Shown: positions 8,206 to 17,768 of the stretch, piece after piece
How the letters are laid out: each line of letters begins with the position of its first letter
Position numbering within the stretch: position 1 is the stretch's first letter
Notes under the pieces: generated by a model
Databases searched by the model: none
The model's input: the letters and a program-made list of their open reading frames with translations, nothing else
Told to the model about the DNA's origin: nothing
Program-made: the position numbers and the translations under genes
Origin: Viridibacillus arenosi
GTDB lineage: Bacteria > Bacillota > Bacilli > Bacillales_A > Planococcaceae
Assembly (NCBI RefSeq): GCF_001955655.1
Contig: NZ_MSPW01000003.1
Span: 372,001-436,000 of the forward strand
DNA: 64,000 nt
Direction: 5' to 3'

Positions 8206-8739
8206 ATGTTTCCTAAATTAGAGACAGAGAGATTACTATTAAAAGAAATAACAACGGATGATGCAGAAGATATTTTTGCTTATTTTTCTGATGACAATGT
8301 TACACGTTATTACGGACAAGATACTCTAAAAGATATAAAACAAGCAGAAAAATTCATCGACCTTTTTTCAAAAAACTATGCAGAAAAAAGAGGTATACGA
8401 TGGGGTATTCAAAAAAAAGGATTCAAGGGCATAATTGGAACAATTGGCTTTCATGCTTGGTCGCCTAATCATAAACGAGCAGAAATAGGTTATGAAATTC
8501 ACCCCGACCATTGGAGAAACGGGTATGCATTAGAAGCCTTATCTAAAATCCTTTCTTACGGTTTTGATGATATGAGTTTAACTCGTATAGGGGCTATTGT
8601 ATTTGTTGATAATGTGGCCTCAAGTAAGTTACTTACTAAAGTTGGGTTTCAAAAAGAAGGCGTTCTTCGCGACTATATGTACCAAAATAATAAAGCTCAT
8701 GATACATTCATTTACTCAATACTTAAAAACCAAAAATAA
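8206..8739 (+). CDS. GNAT acetyltransferase, RimJ/RimL type
   Basis: This 177-residue protein begins with LETERLLLKEIT, typical of RimJ/RimL-type N-acetyltransferases. It contains the acetyl-CoA pyrophosphate loop HWRNGYALEA (motif A) around residues 105-114 and the FVDNVASSKLLTKVGFQKEG region (motif B). Family members acetylate the N-terminus of ribosomal proteins or small amines; which applies here is unknown. GGGGTG precedes the ATG by about 9 bases. A bidirectional terminator follows. Confidence 0.88.
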   Translation: MFPKLETERLLLKEITTDDAEDIFAYFSDDNVTRYYGQDTLKDIKQAEKFIDLFSKNYAEKRGIRWGIQKKGFKGIIGTIGFHAWSPNHKRAEIGYEIHPDHWRNGYALEALSKILSYGFDDMSLTRIGAIVFVDNVASSKLLTKVGFQKEGVLRDYMYQNNKAHDTFIYSILKNQK

Positions 8740-8795
8740 ATAGTGTTATTTAAGTATTGACGATTTCATTAAATTATTGGGTCTCTAAATGCCAT

Positions 8796-8843
8796 AAAAA
8801 AATAGAGTTGATTCTCCTCATGGTAGAGTCAGCTCTATTTTTT
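8796..8843. terminator. Bidirectional terminator between convergent genes
   Basis: AAAAAATAGAGTTGA pairs with TCAGCTCTATTTTTT, with runs of A and T on either side. It serves the acetyltransferase gene and the convergent lipoprotein gene. Confidence 0.85.
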
Positions 8844-8858
8844 ACTTCTTATAATGAT

Positions 8859-9689
8859 TTATTTTTCGAAAGAAGTTGCAATTTCTAAAGCTTTCATAGG
8901 ATCTTTTACTTGATCAATAGTATACACGACTTTTTCTTTTTGCCAAGTAATTCTGTTACCTGAGCGCTCTACGTCGAGGTGAACGAGTCCATTTGGTTTC
9001 GGGATTGGGAGTGTGTTAGTTTCTAAGAATTTTGTTGCTTCTTTCGCTAATTTTACCCCCTGCTCCCCTTTCGTTGTTAGCGAGCGAGTATTAAGTGCCC
9101 ATCTTCCTTCATTCCAACTTGTAAATACTGAACCAGCTCCAGCATCCTGATACCCTGTAATGCCGTAACCCAGATCCACTTCTTGTCCTCCGAGCTTGCT
9201 ATAATCTTCAAATGCAATTTGTTCACTCGATTTTGTCAAATTAGCGTACTTTTTAACGTTTAATCGAGCAATCACAGTTGCTTTTTGTTTATTTTTTAAC
9301 GCCTTATTATTAATAGCTATCGGCTTATCACTTTCCATAAATACCACTTCATAATAATTAGCTGATGATTTAGTTGTTGCTGTTAAATGCTTTCCCTTAG
9401 ATAAAGGTAATTTGCTTGGTAATATTTTAGATAAATCCGTTTTCAACTGTGTTTTGATTGCCTTCAATACTTCCTCTTCAGATAGAGCATTATTCGTTTT
9501 GACAACTTCATTTTCTGCAGTATCATTTTGTTCAATTTCACCATTATTGTTCTTATCCTTTACCTCTTGAACTTGAGTTTTACTTTCATTAGTCTCATCA
9601 TTTGTTTTTACTTCTGCCTTATCATTAGAACAGGCAAATAGTAAATTGATAATAACAAGCAGAGATGACACTTTTCCTATTGCTTTCAT
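8859..9689 (-). CDS. Hypothetical lipoprotein
   Basis: This 276-residue protein has a signal peptide ending in the lipobox LLFAC (Cys20). A low-complexity linker rich in N, K, E and T follows to about residue 75, the usual wall-spanning tether. The folded part (about 80-276) begins with SEEEVLKAIKTQLKTDLSKI and is unknown to me. The start ATG has GGGAGG upstream. It sits between two single genes with its own terminator, so no pathway can be inferred. Probably anchored on the outer face of the membrane. Confidence 0.75.
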   Translation of the reverse strand: MKAIGKVSSLLVIINLLFACSNDKAEVKTNDETNESKTQVQEVKDKNNNGEIEQNDTAENEVVKTNNALSEEEVLKAIKTQLKTDLSKILPSKLPLSKGKHLTATTKSSANYYEVVFMESDKPIAINNKALKNKQKATVIARLNVKKYANLTKSSEQIAFEDYSKLGGQEVDLGYGITGYQDAGAGSVFTSWNEGRWALNTRSLTTKGEQGVKLAKEATKFLETNTLPIPKPNGLVHLDVERSGNRITWQKEKVVYTIDQVKDPMKALEIATSFEK

Positions 9690-9988
9690 TATTATCTTCC
9701 TCCCTTTAACGGATTAACTACTCTTTTATATGTTTTACCCTCAACTTCAACAACATAAACTTGTCGAGTTTTTGTCGTTTCCTATAGTATGAGAGATATT
9801 TTTATTTTAGCATTATTTAATAAATTTTTGTTGTATAGCTAGAATTGGCGTGTTAGTATGTCATTTCCTTATCCAAATGTTAAAGAACCGAATTACTTAA
9901 ATATTAAAATAAAATGATTGATAGAATAAAGTATTGATATTTTTCATAGTAATCTATATCTCTCATTTATAGGAAGGGGCATTTTAAT

Positions 9989-10942
9989 ATGGCATTGAAA
10001 CCAGAGGTAAAATTATTGCTAGAACAATTAGAACAATCAGGTACTTCACCAACTCACGAATTAAGTCCAGAAGAAGCACGAAACGGTATTGCTATAGAAG
10101 AATTAGCAGGTGAGCGTGTAGAGTTAGAGAGTGTTGTCAATCGAACTCTAGACACGAATGTTGGAGAAGTTCCTGTTCGAATATATACACCAATTAAAAG
10201 CGAAGAGGCTCTACCTGTCTTTGTTTATTACCATGGTGGGGGGTGGGTCATTGGCAACCTTGACTCAGTGGATAATCCTTGTCGCCAAATTGCTTCCGAG
10301 TCGCAATGTGTTGTCGTATCAGTTGACTACCGATTAGCTCCAGAAAATAAGTTTCCAGCAGCAATTGATGATAGCTATGCGGTAATCGAATGGTTAATAG
10401 ATCATGCAAAAGAATTAAATATAGATGCTTCTAGAATTGCAGTTGGCGGTGATAGTGCTGGTGGCAATATCGCAGCTGTTGTATCATTGAAAGCACGAGA
10501 TCTTGGTGTCAACAATATTATTCAACAAGTATTGGTATATCCTGTGACAGATTATAACTTAAAAACTACTTCTTATTTGGATTACGCAGATGGATACTTT
10601 TTAACAAAAGACACAATGCAATGGTTTTGGAATCATTATTTAAACAGTGACAGCGATGGAGAAAGTCCTTACGTCTCTCCTCTAAAAGCAACTAATTTAA
10701 AGGACTTACCACCTGCATTAGTTATAACCGCTGAATATGATCCTTTAAGAGATGAAGGTGAAGCCTATGCAAAAAAATTGCAAGAAGCAAACATTCCTGT
10801 ACAACTAAAACGTTACGATGGTGTCATTCATGGTTTCTTCTGGATGGCTGGTCTGCTTGAAGAAGGTGTAGATGCTATTAAACTTGTATCAAGTACGCTT
10901 AGTAAAACATTTGAAATTACAACAAAAGATAGCCTAATATAA
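9989..10942 (+). CDS. Alpha/beta hydrolase, hormone-sensitive lipase family esterase
   Basis: This 317-residue enzyme has the HSL-family oxyanion-hole motif H82-G-G-G and the nucleophile elbow GDS156AGG. The likely acid D251 lies in EYDPLRDEG and the catalytic H281 in GVIHGF. These enzymes hydrolyse short-chain carboxylic esters. There is no signal peptide, so it is cytoplasmic. AGGAAGGGG lies about 8 bases before the ATG. A terminator follows and there is no operon partner. Confidence 0.92.
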   Translation: MALKPEVKLLLEQLEQSGTSPTHELSPEEARNGIAIEELAGERVELESVVNRTLDTNVGEVPVRIYTPIKSEEALPVFVYYHGGGWVIGNLDSVDNPCRQIASESQCVVVSVDYRLAPENKFPAAIDDSYAVIEWLIDHAKELNIDASRIAVGGDSAGGNIAAVVSLKARDLGVNNIIQQVLVYPVTDYNLKTTSYLDYADGYFLTKDTMQWFWNHYLNSDSDGESPYVSPLKATNLKDLPPALVITAEYDPLRDEGEAYAKKLQEANIPVQLKRYDGVIHGFFWMAGLLEEGVDAIKLVSSTLSKTFEITTKDSLI

Positions 10943-10956
10943 GCATTCTAAAAAAG

Positions 10957-10993
10957 CAGGAGTTAAGCTGTTAGCACAGCTTAACTCCTGTTT
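10957..10993. terminator. Bidirectional terminator
   Basis: CAGGAGTTAAGCTG and CAGCTTAACTCCTG form a perfect 14-bp stem with a TTAGCA loop. TTTC follows on the plus strand and a poly-A tract precedes it, serving the convergent gene. Confidence 0.85.
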
Positions 10994-10994
10994 C

Positions 10995-11975
10995 TTATTT
11001 CACCTGAAAATCTTCAGAGTACTTACTATTAAAAAATGCAATTATTTGCTTTTTGTGATGGTTATCATGCCAAATAAAACTACTAATATAGCTATACATT
11101 GAAAAAGGCGCACCTGAATCTGGGTCAACTTCATCTCCATTGATTTTAAATTGCACATAAAATTCAGCGTCAGATTTGCCTTTTAATTCGGCGACTAGAC
11201 GCTCTCTGCCTTCTACAAATTGATCTATTAAGCTCATACCAAATATACCTGATAAAGCATAGTTAGACGCCTGATTATTCAATTCTTGAAAGTCTATACT
11301 ATTAATATCAGCATTCTGTTTCATATTTGGTAGTATTTCTTCTAGTACATATTTATCCCAATATGCTAAGTGCCCAATAATTTCTGCTACAGACCATTTA
11401 TCTTTTGCAATAGGTTTGAAAAAATCATTCTCAGAATGCTTTTTCAAGCTAATTACCCAATCTTGTGCTTGCTCAAATTCTGTAATTAATTCATCTTTAG
11501 ATAACTTTTTCTTAATAGGTACATACAAATCGACTTTGCATTTCCCCTCAGGATCATCTAAAGGGTTATTCATACTAAATTCCAAGCTAATCTTATCAAC
11601 TGCAACATAGTCACTTTGAGGTATCCAATCTCCAAAAACGGCTTGATAAGCGTTTGCTAATTTATCAGGTGTATCATAGAACTGGTATAGAGCATACAGT
11701 CCCCCTGTTATTGTTTTAAAATGTATTTCCGAGTGCTCTTCTTTTACAAAATCCTTTGGTAATGTAATACAAGCATCGTGTCTACACAATTCCGGAGCTA
11801 CAAATTCAGGATTATCAATAGACAATCCTATATAGTTTTGAGTGGGTGGAAACAATCCATTCCTCGCTGCCCACTCCCCTAGTCTTCCCCAATGATCACT
11901 AGGTTCAAAATAACTTCCAAAATGCCTAATATAAGCTACCTCATAGTCTGGAAGATTTTTAATCATGATTTTCAT
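10995..11975 (-). CDS. GyrI-like effector domain fused to DinB-like domain
   Basis: This 326-residue protein has two parts. Residues 1-155 are a GyrI-like/AraC effector-binding fold (YEVAYIRHFGSYFEPSDHWG early, then ITGGLYALYQF). Residues 160-326 are a DinB/YfiT-type four-helix bundle, with metal-site candidates His in EIIGHLAYWD and HDNHH near the C-terminus. The HTH that usually accompanies GyrI domains in regulators is absent. It may bind a small toxic compound and act through a metal-dependent thiol transferase-like domain; this is inference. GGAGG lies about 10 bases before the ATG. Confidence 0.8.
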   Translation of the reverse strand: MKIMIKNLPDYEVAYIRHFGSYFEPSDHWGRLGEWAARNGLFPPTQNYIGLSIDNPEFVAPELCRHDACITLPKDFVKEEHSEIHFKTITGGLYALYQFYDTPDKLANAYQAVFGDWIPQSDYVAVDKISLEFSMNNPLDDPEGKCKVDLYVPIKKKLSKDELITEFEQAQDWVISLKKHSENDFFKPIAKDKWSVAEIIGHLAYWDKYVLEEILPNMKQNADINSIDFQELNNQASNYALSGIFGMSLIDQFVEGRERLVAELKGKSDAEFYVQFKINGDEVDPDSGAPFSMYSYISSFIWHDNHHKKQIIAFFNSKYSEDFQVK

Positions 11976-12253
11976 TTTCTAATAACCTCCAAAAATTCAA
12001 CTTAACATTAACTTCTATATTTAATATAAATACCCTTTTTTGTTAAGATGTTTTTTCAAATTAACGTTATATTGTCGTCAATCTATGTCTATTATAATTC
12101 TTCTTATTACTAATAAATCTCTAGTATCTTGACTTTACTAACTATGGTGATCCATAATGCTATTGAAAATTAATTTTAATTATACAAAAAATTCAATAAA
12201 TACGAACCAAATATTACATATTACGCTATAATTTAGTAAAGGGGGCAAGGTAA

Positions 12254-13642
12254 ATGATCAAACAATCTATTATTGAAAACGTGCTTAATGCGGCTCTTTC
12301 TACGGGGGGTGACTTCTCTGAAATATTCATTGAAGATAAGTATGTAAATAACATTGCATTACAAAGTAACAAAATAGAAAAAAGTATATCTGGTCGTGAT
12401 TTTGGAATAGGTATACGTATTTTTTCTGGTCTTCAAAGTATTTACACATATACGAATGATATATCTGAAGAAGGCTTGTTACTCGCAGCTAAGCGGGCTG
12501 CACTTGCTATAAAAGGCGGCGGAACAGGTACGATTCACCCGCTCCAAAAAGAGATATTTAACCCAATTCATCAAATCGCGCAAATGCCTCAAACTGTAGA
12601 ACATGCAAGGAAAGCTTCTATTATGAGACAGGCAAATGAAATTGCTAGAAATTATGATGAACGCATTCGTCAAGTTGGTATACGCTATATGGACGAAGAA
12701 CAAAACATCCTCATTGCCAACTCAGAAGGAAAGTTTGTGGAGGACACTCGTGTCCACAGTAGACTAGCCATTCAAGCAACTGCTTCAGAAGGCAATGAAC
12801 TGCAAACTGGTTTCTACGGACCTGGTGCTCATGCCGGATTTGAATTTATGGAAAACCTAGATTTGACTCACTATGCAGGAGAAGCAGCACGTATAGCAGT
12901 AACAATGCTACATGCAGAAGAATGCCCTAGTGGGAAATTCCCAGTAATCATTGATAATGAATTTGGTGGCGTTATTTTCCATGAGGCTTGTGGACACGGA
13001 CTAGAAGCCACAGCTGTCGCAAAAAACAATTCAGTGTTCGCAAATCGAGTTGGTGAAAGAGTTGCACCGGAAATCGTCACCTACATTGATGATGGCACCC
13101 TACCAAACGAATGGGGTTCACTTAATATTGATGATGAGGGTGAGAAAACAAGAAAAAATGTCTTAATTGAAAATGGTATTTTAAAAGGTTATTTAATTGA
13201 TAAATTGAATGCACGTCGTATGAAAACTGAATCAACTGGCTCTTCACGCCGCCAGTCTTATCGCTTCAGTCCGACATCACGTATGACAAATACGTATATC
13301 GCTCCAGGTATATCAACACCAGAAGATATTATCGCTTCAACAGAGTATGGCATTTACGCAAAATATATGGGTGGAGGTCAAGTTAATCCAGCTACTGGTG
13401 ACTACAACTTTGCAGTTGAAGAAGCATACATCGTCAAAGATGGAAAAATTACACACCCAGTACGGGGAGCAACACTTATAGGGAACGGAGCAAAAACATT
13501 ACAGTTAGTTGATCGCGTTGGGAATAACCTTGCACACGGCGCAGGTATGTGTGGAGCGATGAGTGGCAGCCTCCCAGTTAATGTCGGCCAGCCTATGATT
13601 CGTGTCAGTGAAATTACTGTCGGTGGGACAAAGGGGGAATAA
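12254..13642 (+). CDS. tldD: TldD-type metalloprotease subunit
   Basis: This 462-residue protein has the hallmark HExxxH zinc motif (FHEACGHGLEAT, around residue 243). TldD forms a heterodimer with TldE/PmbA and degrades unfolded peptides through a narrow channel; known roles are microcin B17 maturation and CcdA turnover. GGGGGC precedes the ATG at 12254. The partner gene starts three bases after the stop, so the two are co-translated. No microcin or lanthipeptide precursor is visible nearby. Confidence 0.93.
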   Translation: MIKQSIIENVLNAALSTGGDFSEIFIEDKYVNNIALQSNKIEKSISGRDFGIGIRIFSGLQSIYTYTNDISEEGLLLAAKRAALAIKGGGTGTIHPLQKEIFNPIHQIAQMPQTVEHARKASIMRQANEIARNYDERIRQVGIRYMDEEQNILIANSEGKFVEDTRVHSRLAIQATASEGNELQTGFYGPGAHAGFEFMENLDLTHYAGEAARIAVTMLHAEECPSGKFPVIIDNEFGGVIFHEACGHGLEATAVAKNNSVFANRVGERVAPEIVTYIDDGTLPNEWGSLNIDDEGEKTRKNVLIENGILKGYLIDKLNARRMKTESTGSSRRQSYRFSPTSRMTNTYIAPGISTPEDIIASTEYGIYAKYMGGGQVNPATGDYNFAVEEAYIVKDGKITHPVRGATLIGNGAKTLQLVDRVGNNLAHGAGMCGAMSGSLPVNVGQPMIRVSEITVGGTKGE

Positions 13643-13645
13643 GTA

Positions 13646-14989
13646 ATGAATATCACTGAATTCCAAGAAAAACTACTACAAAAAGCAATGGATGCCGGTT
13701 TCAAAGAAGCTGAAGTATTCTATGAAAAAGCTGAATCATTTCAATGTATGATTTTTGAAGGAGAAATTGATAGCTACGAAACATCTGTGGATGGTGGACT
13801 TAGTTTACGGGGTCTTTATAACGGTAAAATGGGTTATGCCTATACAGAAAAAACCGATGAGGATTCGATATCATTTTTAATAGACAATGCAAAAGCAAAT
13901 GCAGACGTGCTTGATGAGGATGATGGAACTGATATTTTCGAAGGAAGTAATGAATATACAATCTATCAATCTTATAGTGAAGAGCTTGCGAATGTACAAA
14001 TCTCTGAAAAGATAAAGTTAATAAAGTCTATTGAAGAGAAAATACGTGCATACGATCCGCGTATTGTAACACTCGACTATTGTGTACTTCATGATTTCTC
14101 AGGAGAACAATCATTAGCAAACAGTAAAGGTCTTTCATTAACAGAGAAAAAGAATGGACTTATCATATTCGTTTCAACAGTCGTTAAAGACGGCGAAGAA
14201 ATGAAAACAGGTAGCTTCAGGAAAATGACTCGTGATTTCCAATCGCTCGATGCTGATGAAATTGCCAAAGAAGCTGCAGAAGAAGCATTATCTAATCTCG
14301 GTGAGAAATCCATTCCGTCTGGAAAATATCCTATAATAATGCGCCATAACGCGGCTGCTTCATTACTTTCAATATTTACGCCTATCTTCTCAGCAGAGAA
14401 CGCGCAAAAAGATCAGTCACTTTTAAAAGGAAAAGTGGGAACACAAGTTGCATCAAATTTAGTGACAGTACTAAATGATCCATTCCACCCAGAGGCACTG
14501 TCTGGATCAAGTTTTGACGGAGAAGGTGTTGCTACAAAAAAACAAGCAATTATTTCAAATGGAACTCTTGAAACATTACTCCATAACAGGAAATCAGCAA
14601 AATTAGAAGGCTGCGAAACAACAGGAAATGCACATAAACCTTCTTACAAAAGCACGCTCTCTATCGCACCACAAAATATGTACATTGCAACAGGTGAAAG
14701 AACTTTAGATAACTTACTCGTATCAGTATCTGAAGGAATCCTTATTACAGACTTGTCTGGTCTTCATTCAGGCACGAATACAATTTCTGGAGATTTCTCC
14801 GTTGAGGCGACTGGTTTCCATATTAAAGAAGGTAAAATTGCTTCGCCAATTAAGCAAATGACCATTGCAGGTAACTTCTATGAATTGATGAAGGATATTG
14901 AGGAAACCTGTACAGACCTTTACTTCCTTCCAGACGGCTACGGTTCCCCTTCACTACTTGTTAAGGAACTTTCCGTTACAGTTGATTAA
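13646..14989 (+). CDS. pmbA: TldE/PmbA-type protease partner subunit
   Basis: This 447-residue TldD/PmbA-family protein lacks the HExxxH motif, as expected for the non-catalytic partner. The C-terminal half holds LSGLHSGTNTISGDFSVEAT, typical of PmbA. Its ribosome site (GGGGGAA) lies within the last codons of tldD, only three bases separate the genes, and expression should be coupled. It forms the second half of the heterodimeric protease. Confidence 0.92.
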   Translation: MNITEFQEKLLQKAMDAGFKEAEVFYEKAESFQCMIFEGEIDSYETSVDGGLSLRGLYNGKMGYAYTEKTDEDSISFLIDNAKANADVLDEDDGTDIFEGSNEYTIYQSYSEELANVQISEKIKLIKSIEEKIRAYDPRIVTLDYCVLHDFSGEQSLANSKGLSLTEKKNGLIIFVSTVVKDGEEMKTGSFRKMTRDFQSLDADEIAKEAAEEALSNLGEKSIPSGKYPIIMRHNAAASLLSIFTPIFSAENAQKDQSLLKGKVGTQVASNLVTVLNDPFHPEALSGSSFDGEGVATKKQAIISNGTLETLLHNRKSAKLEGCETTGNAHKPSYKSTLSIAPQNMYIATGERTLDNLLVSVSEGILITDLSGLHSGTNTISGDFSVEATGFHIKEGKIASPIKQMTIAGNFYELMKDIEETCTDLYFLPDGYGSPSLLVKELSVTVD

Positions 14990-15030
14990 TAAGCCAACCT
15001 AATATGTAGACAAAAAATCATTAAATACAA

Positions 15031-15057
15031 AAAAAGCTGCCTATATCCTAGGCAGCT
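15031..15057 (-). terminator. Terminator of the OsmC gene
   Basis: AGCTGCCTA and TAGGCAGCT form a 9-bp stem followed on the minus strand by seven T residues. It also lies downstream of the convergent tldE gene. Confidence 0.8.
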
Positions 15058-15069
15058 CCTAAATAAATC

Positions 15070-15495
15070 TTATTCAGTTATCGCTACTTCCTCACCGTTC
15101 AACATTAAACGATAAGTAACTTCAGCTTTCAAAGAGGCAGAAACTGCACAATACTTCTCTTCTCCAAGCTTAATTGCACGTAAGACTTTTTTGGCATCTA
15201 TATCGCCTTTTACATCAAATAATAAAGTTGCTGCTGTGAAAGCCGTTGGAAGTTCTTCACGTCGTTCACCATCTACTGTAATTTCGATAGAATCGATTTT
15301 ATCTAAATGTGGTTTTAAAATCATTGTAACATCTATACCAATACAACCTGCTAAAGAACTAAGTAACATTTCAGTTGGTGTAGGGGCTTTACCTTCGCCT
15401 CCATAATTAGCAGTTGCATCCATTACCATTGGGTATCCTGTTGGCCCTACTGCTTCAAAGGCACGTCCACCTTGCCATTTTGCTTTTATTTGCAT
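15070..15495 (-). CDS. OsmC/YhfA-family peroxidase-like protein
   Basis: This 141-residue protein has the OsmC fold with both reactive cysteines: C51 in LAGCIGIDV and C116 in KYCAVSASL. OsmC/Ohr proteins reduce organic hydroperoxides in the cytoplasm. The pattern is closer to the YhfA subgroup, whose substrate is poorly defined. I chose the ATG at 15493-15495 because AAAGG lies 9 bases before it; the upstream TTG at 15502 directly abuts that ribosome site and cannot be used. It is followed by an amino-acid ABC operon upstream on the same strand, 20 bases away, so it may be co-transcribed. Confidence 0.88.
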   Translation of the reverse strand: MQIKAKWQGGRAFEAVGPTGYPMVMDATANYGGEGKAPTPTEMLLSSLAGCIGIDVTMILKPHLDKIDSIEITVDGERREELPTAFTAATLLFDVKGDIDAKKVLRAIKLGEEKYCAVSASLKAEVTYRLMLNGEEVAITE

Positions 15496-15515
15496 ATTAA
15501 TCAACCTTTCTTCTA

Positions 15516-16262
15516 TTAAAATTCATTTACTTTTGCTAAAAATTTCTGAGCACGTTCTGTCGATGGTTGGGTAAAGAATACTTTTGGTTCTGCATCTTCG
15601 ACAATTTGTCCATCTGCCATAAATAATATACGGTCTGCCACATCTCTAGCGAATTTCATTTCGTGTGTAACAATCACCATCGTCATACCCTCTTCAGCAA
15701 GTTCTTTCATTACTTGTAAAACCTCACCGACTAGTTCTGGATCCAGTGCAGATGTTGGTTCATCGAATAGCATGATTTTTGGTTCCATTGCAAGTGCTCT
15801 AGCAATGGCTACACGCTGTTGCTGACCTCCTGATAATCTTGAAGGATAAGCATCTTCTTTCTCTTGTAAGCCAACACGCTTTAATAATGCAGAAGCCATT
15901 TTTTCGGCTTGTTCTTTTGATTGTTTTTTCACGACTAGTAAAGCTTCCATAACATTTTCAATAACCGTTTTATGCGGATACAGATTGAACTGTTGAAATA
16001 CCATTCCTGTATCTTGTCTAATGGAGTGAATTGTTTTTTGGCGAACCTTTTTCGAGTCTGTTGCTTGCAATAAATGATTATTAACAGTAACACTACCACC
16101 AGTGATAGTTTCGAGTCCGTTTAAGCAACGCAAAAACGTACTTTTCCCTGAACCACTTGGTCCAATAACAGCAACAACTTGATGGGCAGGAATCGTCAAT
16201 GAAATGTGCTTTAAGACTTCATTTTGATCGAAGCTCTTTGACAAGTCTTTTATTTGTAACAT
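15516..16262 (-). CDS. Polar amino-acid ABC transporter ATPase (TcyC/GlnQ type)
   Basis: This 248-residue ATPase has Walker A GPSGSGKST (34-42), Q-loop FQQFNLYPHKT, signature LSGGQQQRVAIARAL and Walker B IMLFDEPTSALDPE. It powers import by the adjacent permease and binding protein. All three genes are in one leftward operon (binding protein, permease, ATPase; gaps of 9 and 12 bases). The layout matches cystine or glutamine-type importers; the exact substrate is not resolved. Confidence 0.93.
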   Translation of the reverse strand: MLQIKDLSKSFDQNEVLKHISLTIPAHQVVAVIGPSGSGKSTFLRCLNGLETITGGSVTVNNHLLQATDSKKVRQKTIHSIRQDTGMVFQQFNLYPHKTVIENVMEALLVVKKQSKEQAEKMASALLKRVGLQEKEDAYPSRLSGGQQQRVAIARALAMEPKIMLFDEPTSALDPELVGEVLQVMKELAEEGMTMVIVTHEMKFARDVADRILFMADGQIVEDAEPKVFFTQPSTERAQKFLAKVNEF

Positions 16263-16274
16263 TACGTTCCCCCC

Positions 16275-16916
16275 TTAATAGACCGATAATCTTTTTTCGA
16301 TTTTATTTAATATAAATGTAAAGACTGTACTCATAATCCAGTACATCAATCCAATTGCTAAATAGAACGGCATATATACATAATACTGTGCTACTAGTAG
16401 CTGAGCAGAACGCATAAGTTCCGTTACCGCAATGACTGAAACTAAAGATGTTTCTTTTAACATACCAACAAATGTGTTACCAAGTGGTGGAATGGCATAG
16501 CGAATCGCTTGTGGAATAACTACACGACGCATGGCCTGTGCTTCAGTCATCCCTGTTGCTAGCGCCGCTTCTGTTTGGCCAGTTGGTACAGATTGAATTG
16601 CACCACGGAATGCTTCAGAAACATAGGCACCAATATTAATACTTAAAGCAATATAAGCAGCTGTTAAAGAATCTAATTCAACCCCATAATCTACAAGCCC
16701 ATAATAGACGATGACTATTTGAACAAGTGGTGGTGTTCCTCGAATAATCGATACGTAAACTCTCGCAATTCCGCGGAAGAAACGATTGCCCTTAATGCGA
16801 GCAATCGCCGTTATTAAACCGATTATTAAGCCAAAGAACATTGATACCACTGTAATTAATAGTGTATAATAAGCACCTTTTAGTAAAAAAGGAAGATTAT
16901 CAATAACTATATCCAT
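16275..16916 (-). CDS. Polar amino-acid ABC permease (HisM/TcyB type)
   Basis: This 213-residue permease has about five membrane helices and the EAA loop (EAALATGMTEAQAMRRVVIP, about residues 135-155) that docks on the ATPase. It is a single permease, so a homodimer is expected. It lies between the binding-protein and ATPase genes of the same operon. The substrate is a polar amino acid, possibly cystine. Confidence 0.92.
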   Translation of the reverse strand: MDIVIDNLPFLLKGAYYTLLITVVSMFFGLIIGLITAIARIKGNRFFRGIARVYVSIIRGTPPLVQIVIVYYGLVDYGVELDSLTAAYIALSINIGAYVSEAFRGAIQSVPTGQTEAALATGMTEAQAMRRVVIPQAIRYAIPPLGNTFVGMLKETSLVSVIAVTELMRSAQLLVAQYYVYMPFYLAIGLMYWIMSTVFTFILNKIEKRLSVY

Positions 16917-16925
16917 CTAAACTTC

Positions 16926-17750
16926 CTACTTTCCTAAATCTGCTTTTGGTTCTTCATCAAACCATTTTACGAAGATTTCTTTATATGTTCCATCTTTTTT
17001 CATATCAGCCAATGCCTTATTCATCGCTTCAACTAATTCTTTATTACCTTTTTTCACTGCAACTGCTGCTTGATCAGATTTGATTGGCTCACCGACAGCT
17101 TTCACTTTAAAACCATTCTTTTCAATGATTGGTTTTAATGCATATACATTATTAATTGTTGCGTCTACACGGCCTGCTTCTAAATCTTTTAACGTTGTGA
17201 TGACATCATCATATGTGTTAATTTTGAAGTCTCCGACTTTTGGCATTAATTCATTTCGTAAAAATGCTTCGTCATTCGTACCGAGACCAACACCGATTTT
17301 TTTACCTTTGAAATCTTCTACTGCCTTAATAGAAGTATTATCCTCTTTCACAATAACTTTCACATCATTTGTAATATATGGTGCAGTAAAATCAACTTGT
17401 TTTTCACGATCTGGTGTAATCGTTACTTGACTTAGTAAAGCATCGAATTTTCCTTTTTGTAATCCTGGTATTAATCCCGAAAAATCTTGTGCTACAAATT
17501 TTGCTTTTACATCTAAGCGTTTTGCCAATTCTTTTGCAATATCGACATCAAAACCATCATATTCTTTATCTGAATTCATGAAATTATAAGGTGCATACGT
17601 TCCCATAATCCCTACTGTCATTTCACCTTTTTCTTGAATTGCGCTTAATGTATTGTTATTACTTTCTTTTTTTGTCTCACTATTGCCACATGCACCTAAA
17701 ATAAGTGCCGCTGTTGCAGCTAAAGCGAAGAAAATTTTACCTTTTTTCAT
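16926..17750 (-). CDS. Amino-acid-binding lipoprotein of the ABC importer
   Basis: This 274-residue lipoprotein has a signal peptide ending in LILGAC (Cys21) and a family-3 periplasmic-binding fold (GTYAPYNFMN, FDVDIAKELAKRL, then DKEYDGFDVDI). Family-3 proteins bind polar amino acids or cystine. GGAGG precedes the ATG. It is the first gene of the importer operon. The TetR regulator gene lies just upstream, 18 bases away on the same strand, and probably controls it. Confidence 0.92.
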   Translation of the reverse strand: MKKGKIFFALAATAALILGACGNSETKKESNNNTLSAIQEKGEMTVGIMGTYAPYNFMNSDKEYDGFDVDIAKELAKRLDVKAKFVAQDFSGLIPGLQKGKFDALLSQVTITPDREKQVDFTAPYITNDVKVIVKEDNTSIKAVEDFKGKKIGVGLGTNDEAFLRNELMPKVGDFKINTYDDVITTLKDLEAGRVDATINNVYALKPIIEKNGFKVKAVGEPIKSDQAAVAVKKGNKELVEAMNKALADMKKDGTYKEIFVKWFDEEPKADLGK

Positions 17751-17768
17751 TATGTTTTCCTCCTTTGA

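Noticed and set aside
15516-17750. S-box or T-box in front of the amino-acid importer
   Set aside because: The binding-protein gene follows the TetR gene by 18 bases, leaving no room for such a leader.
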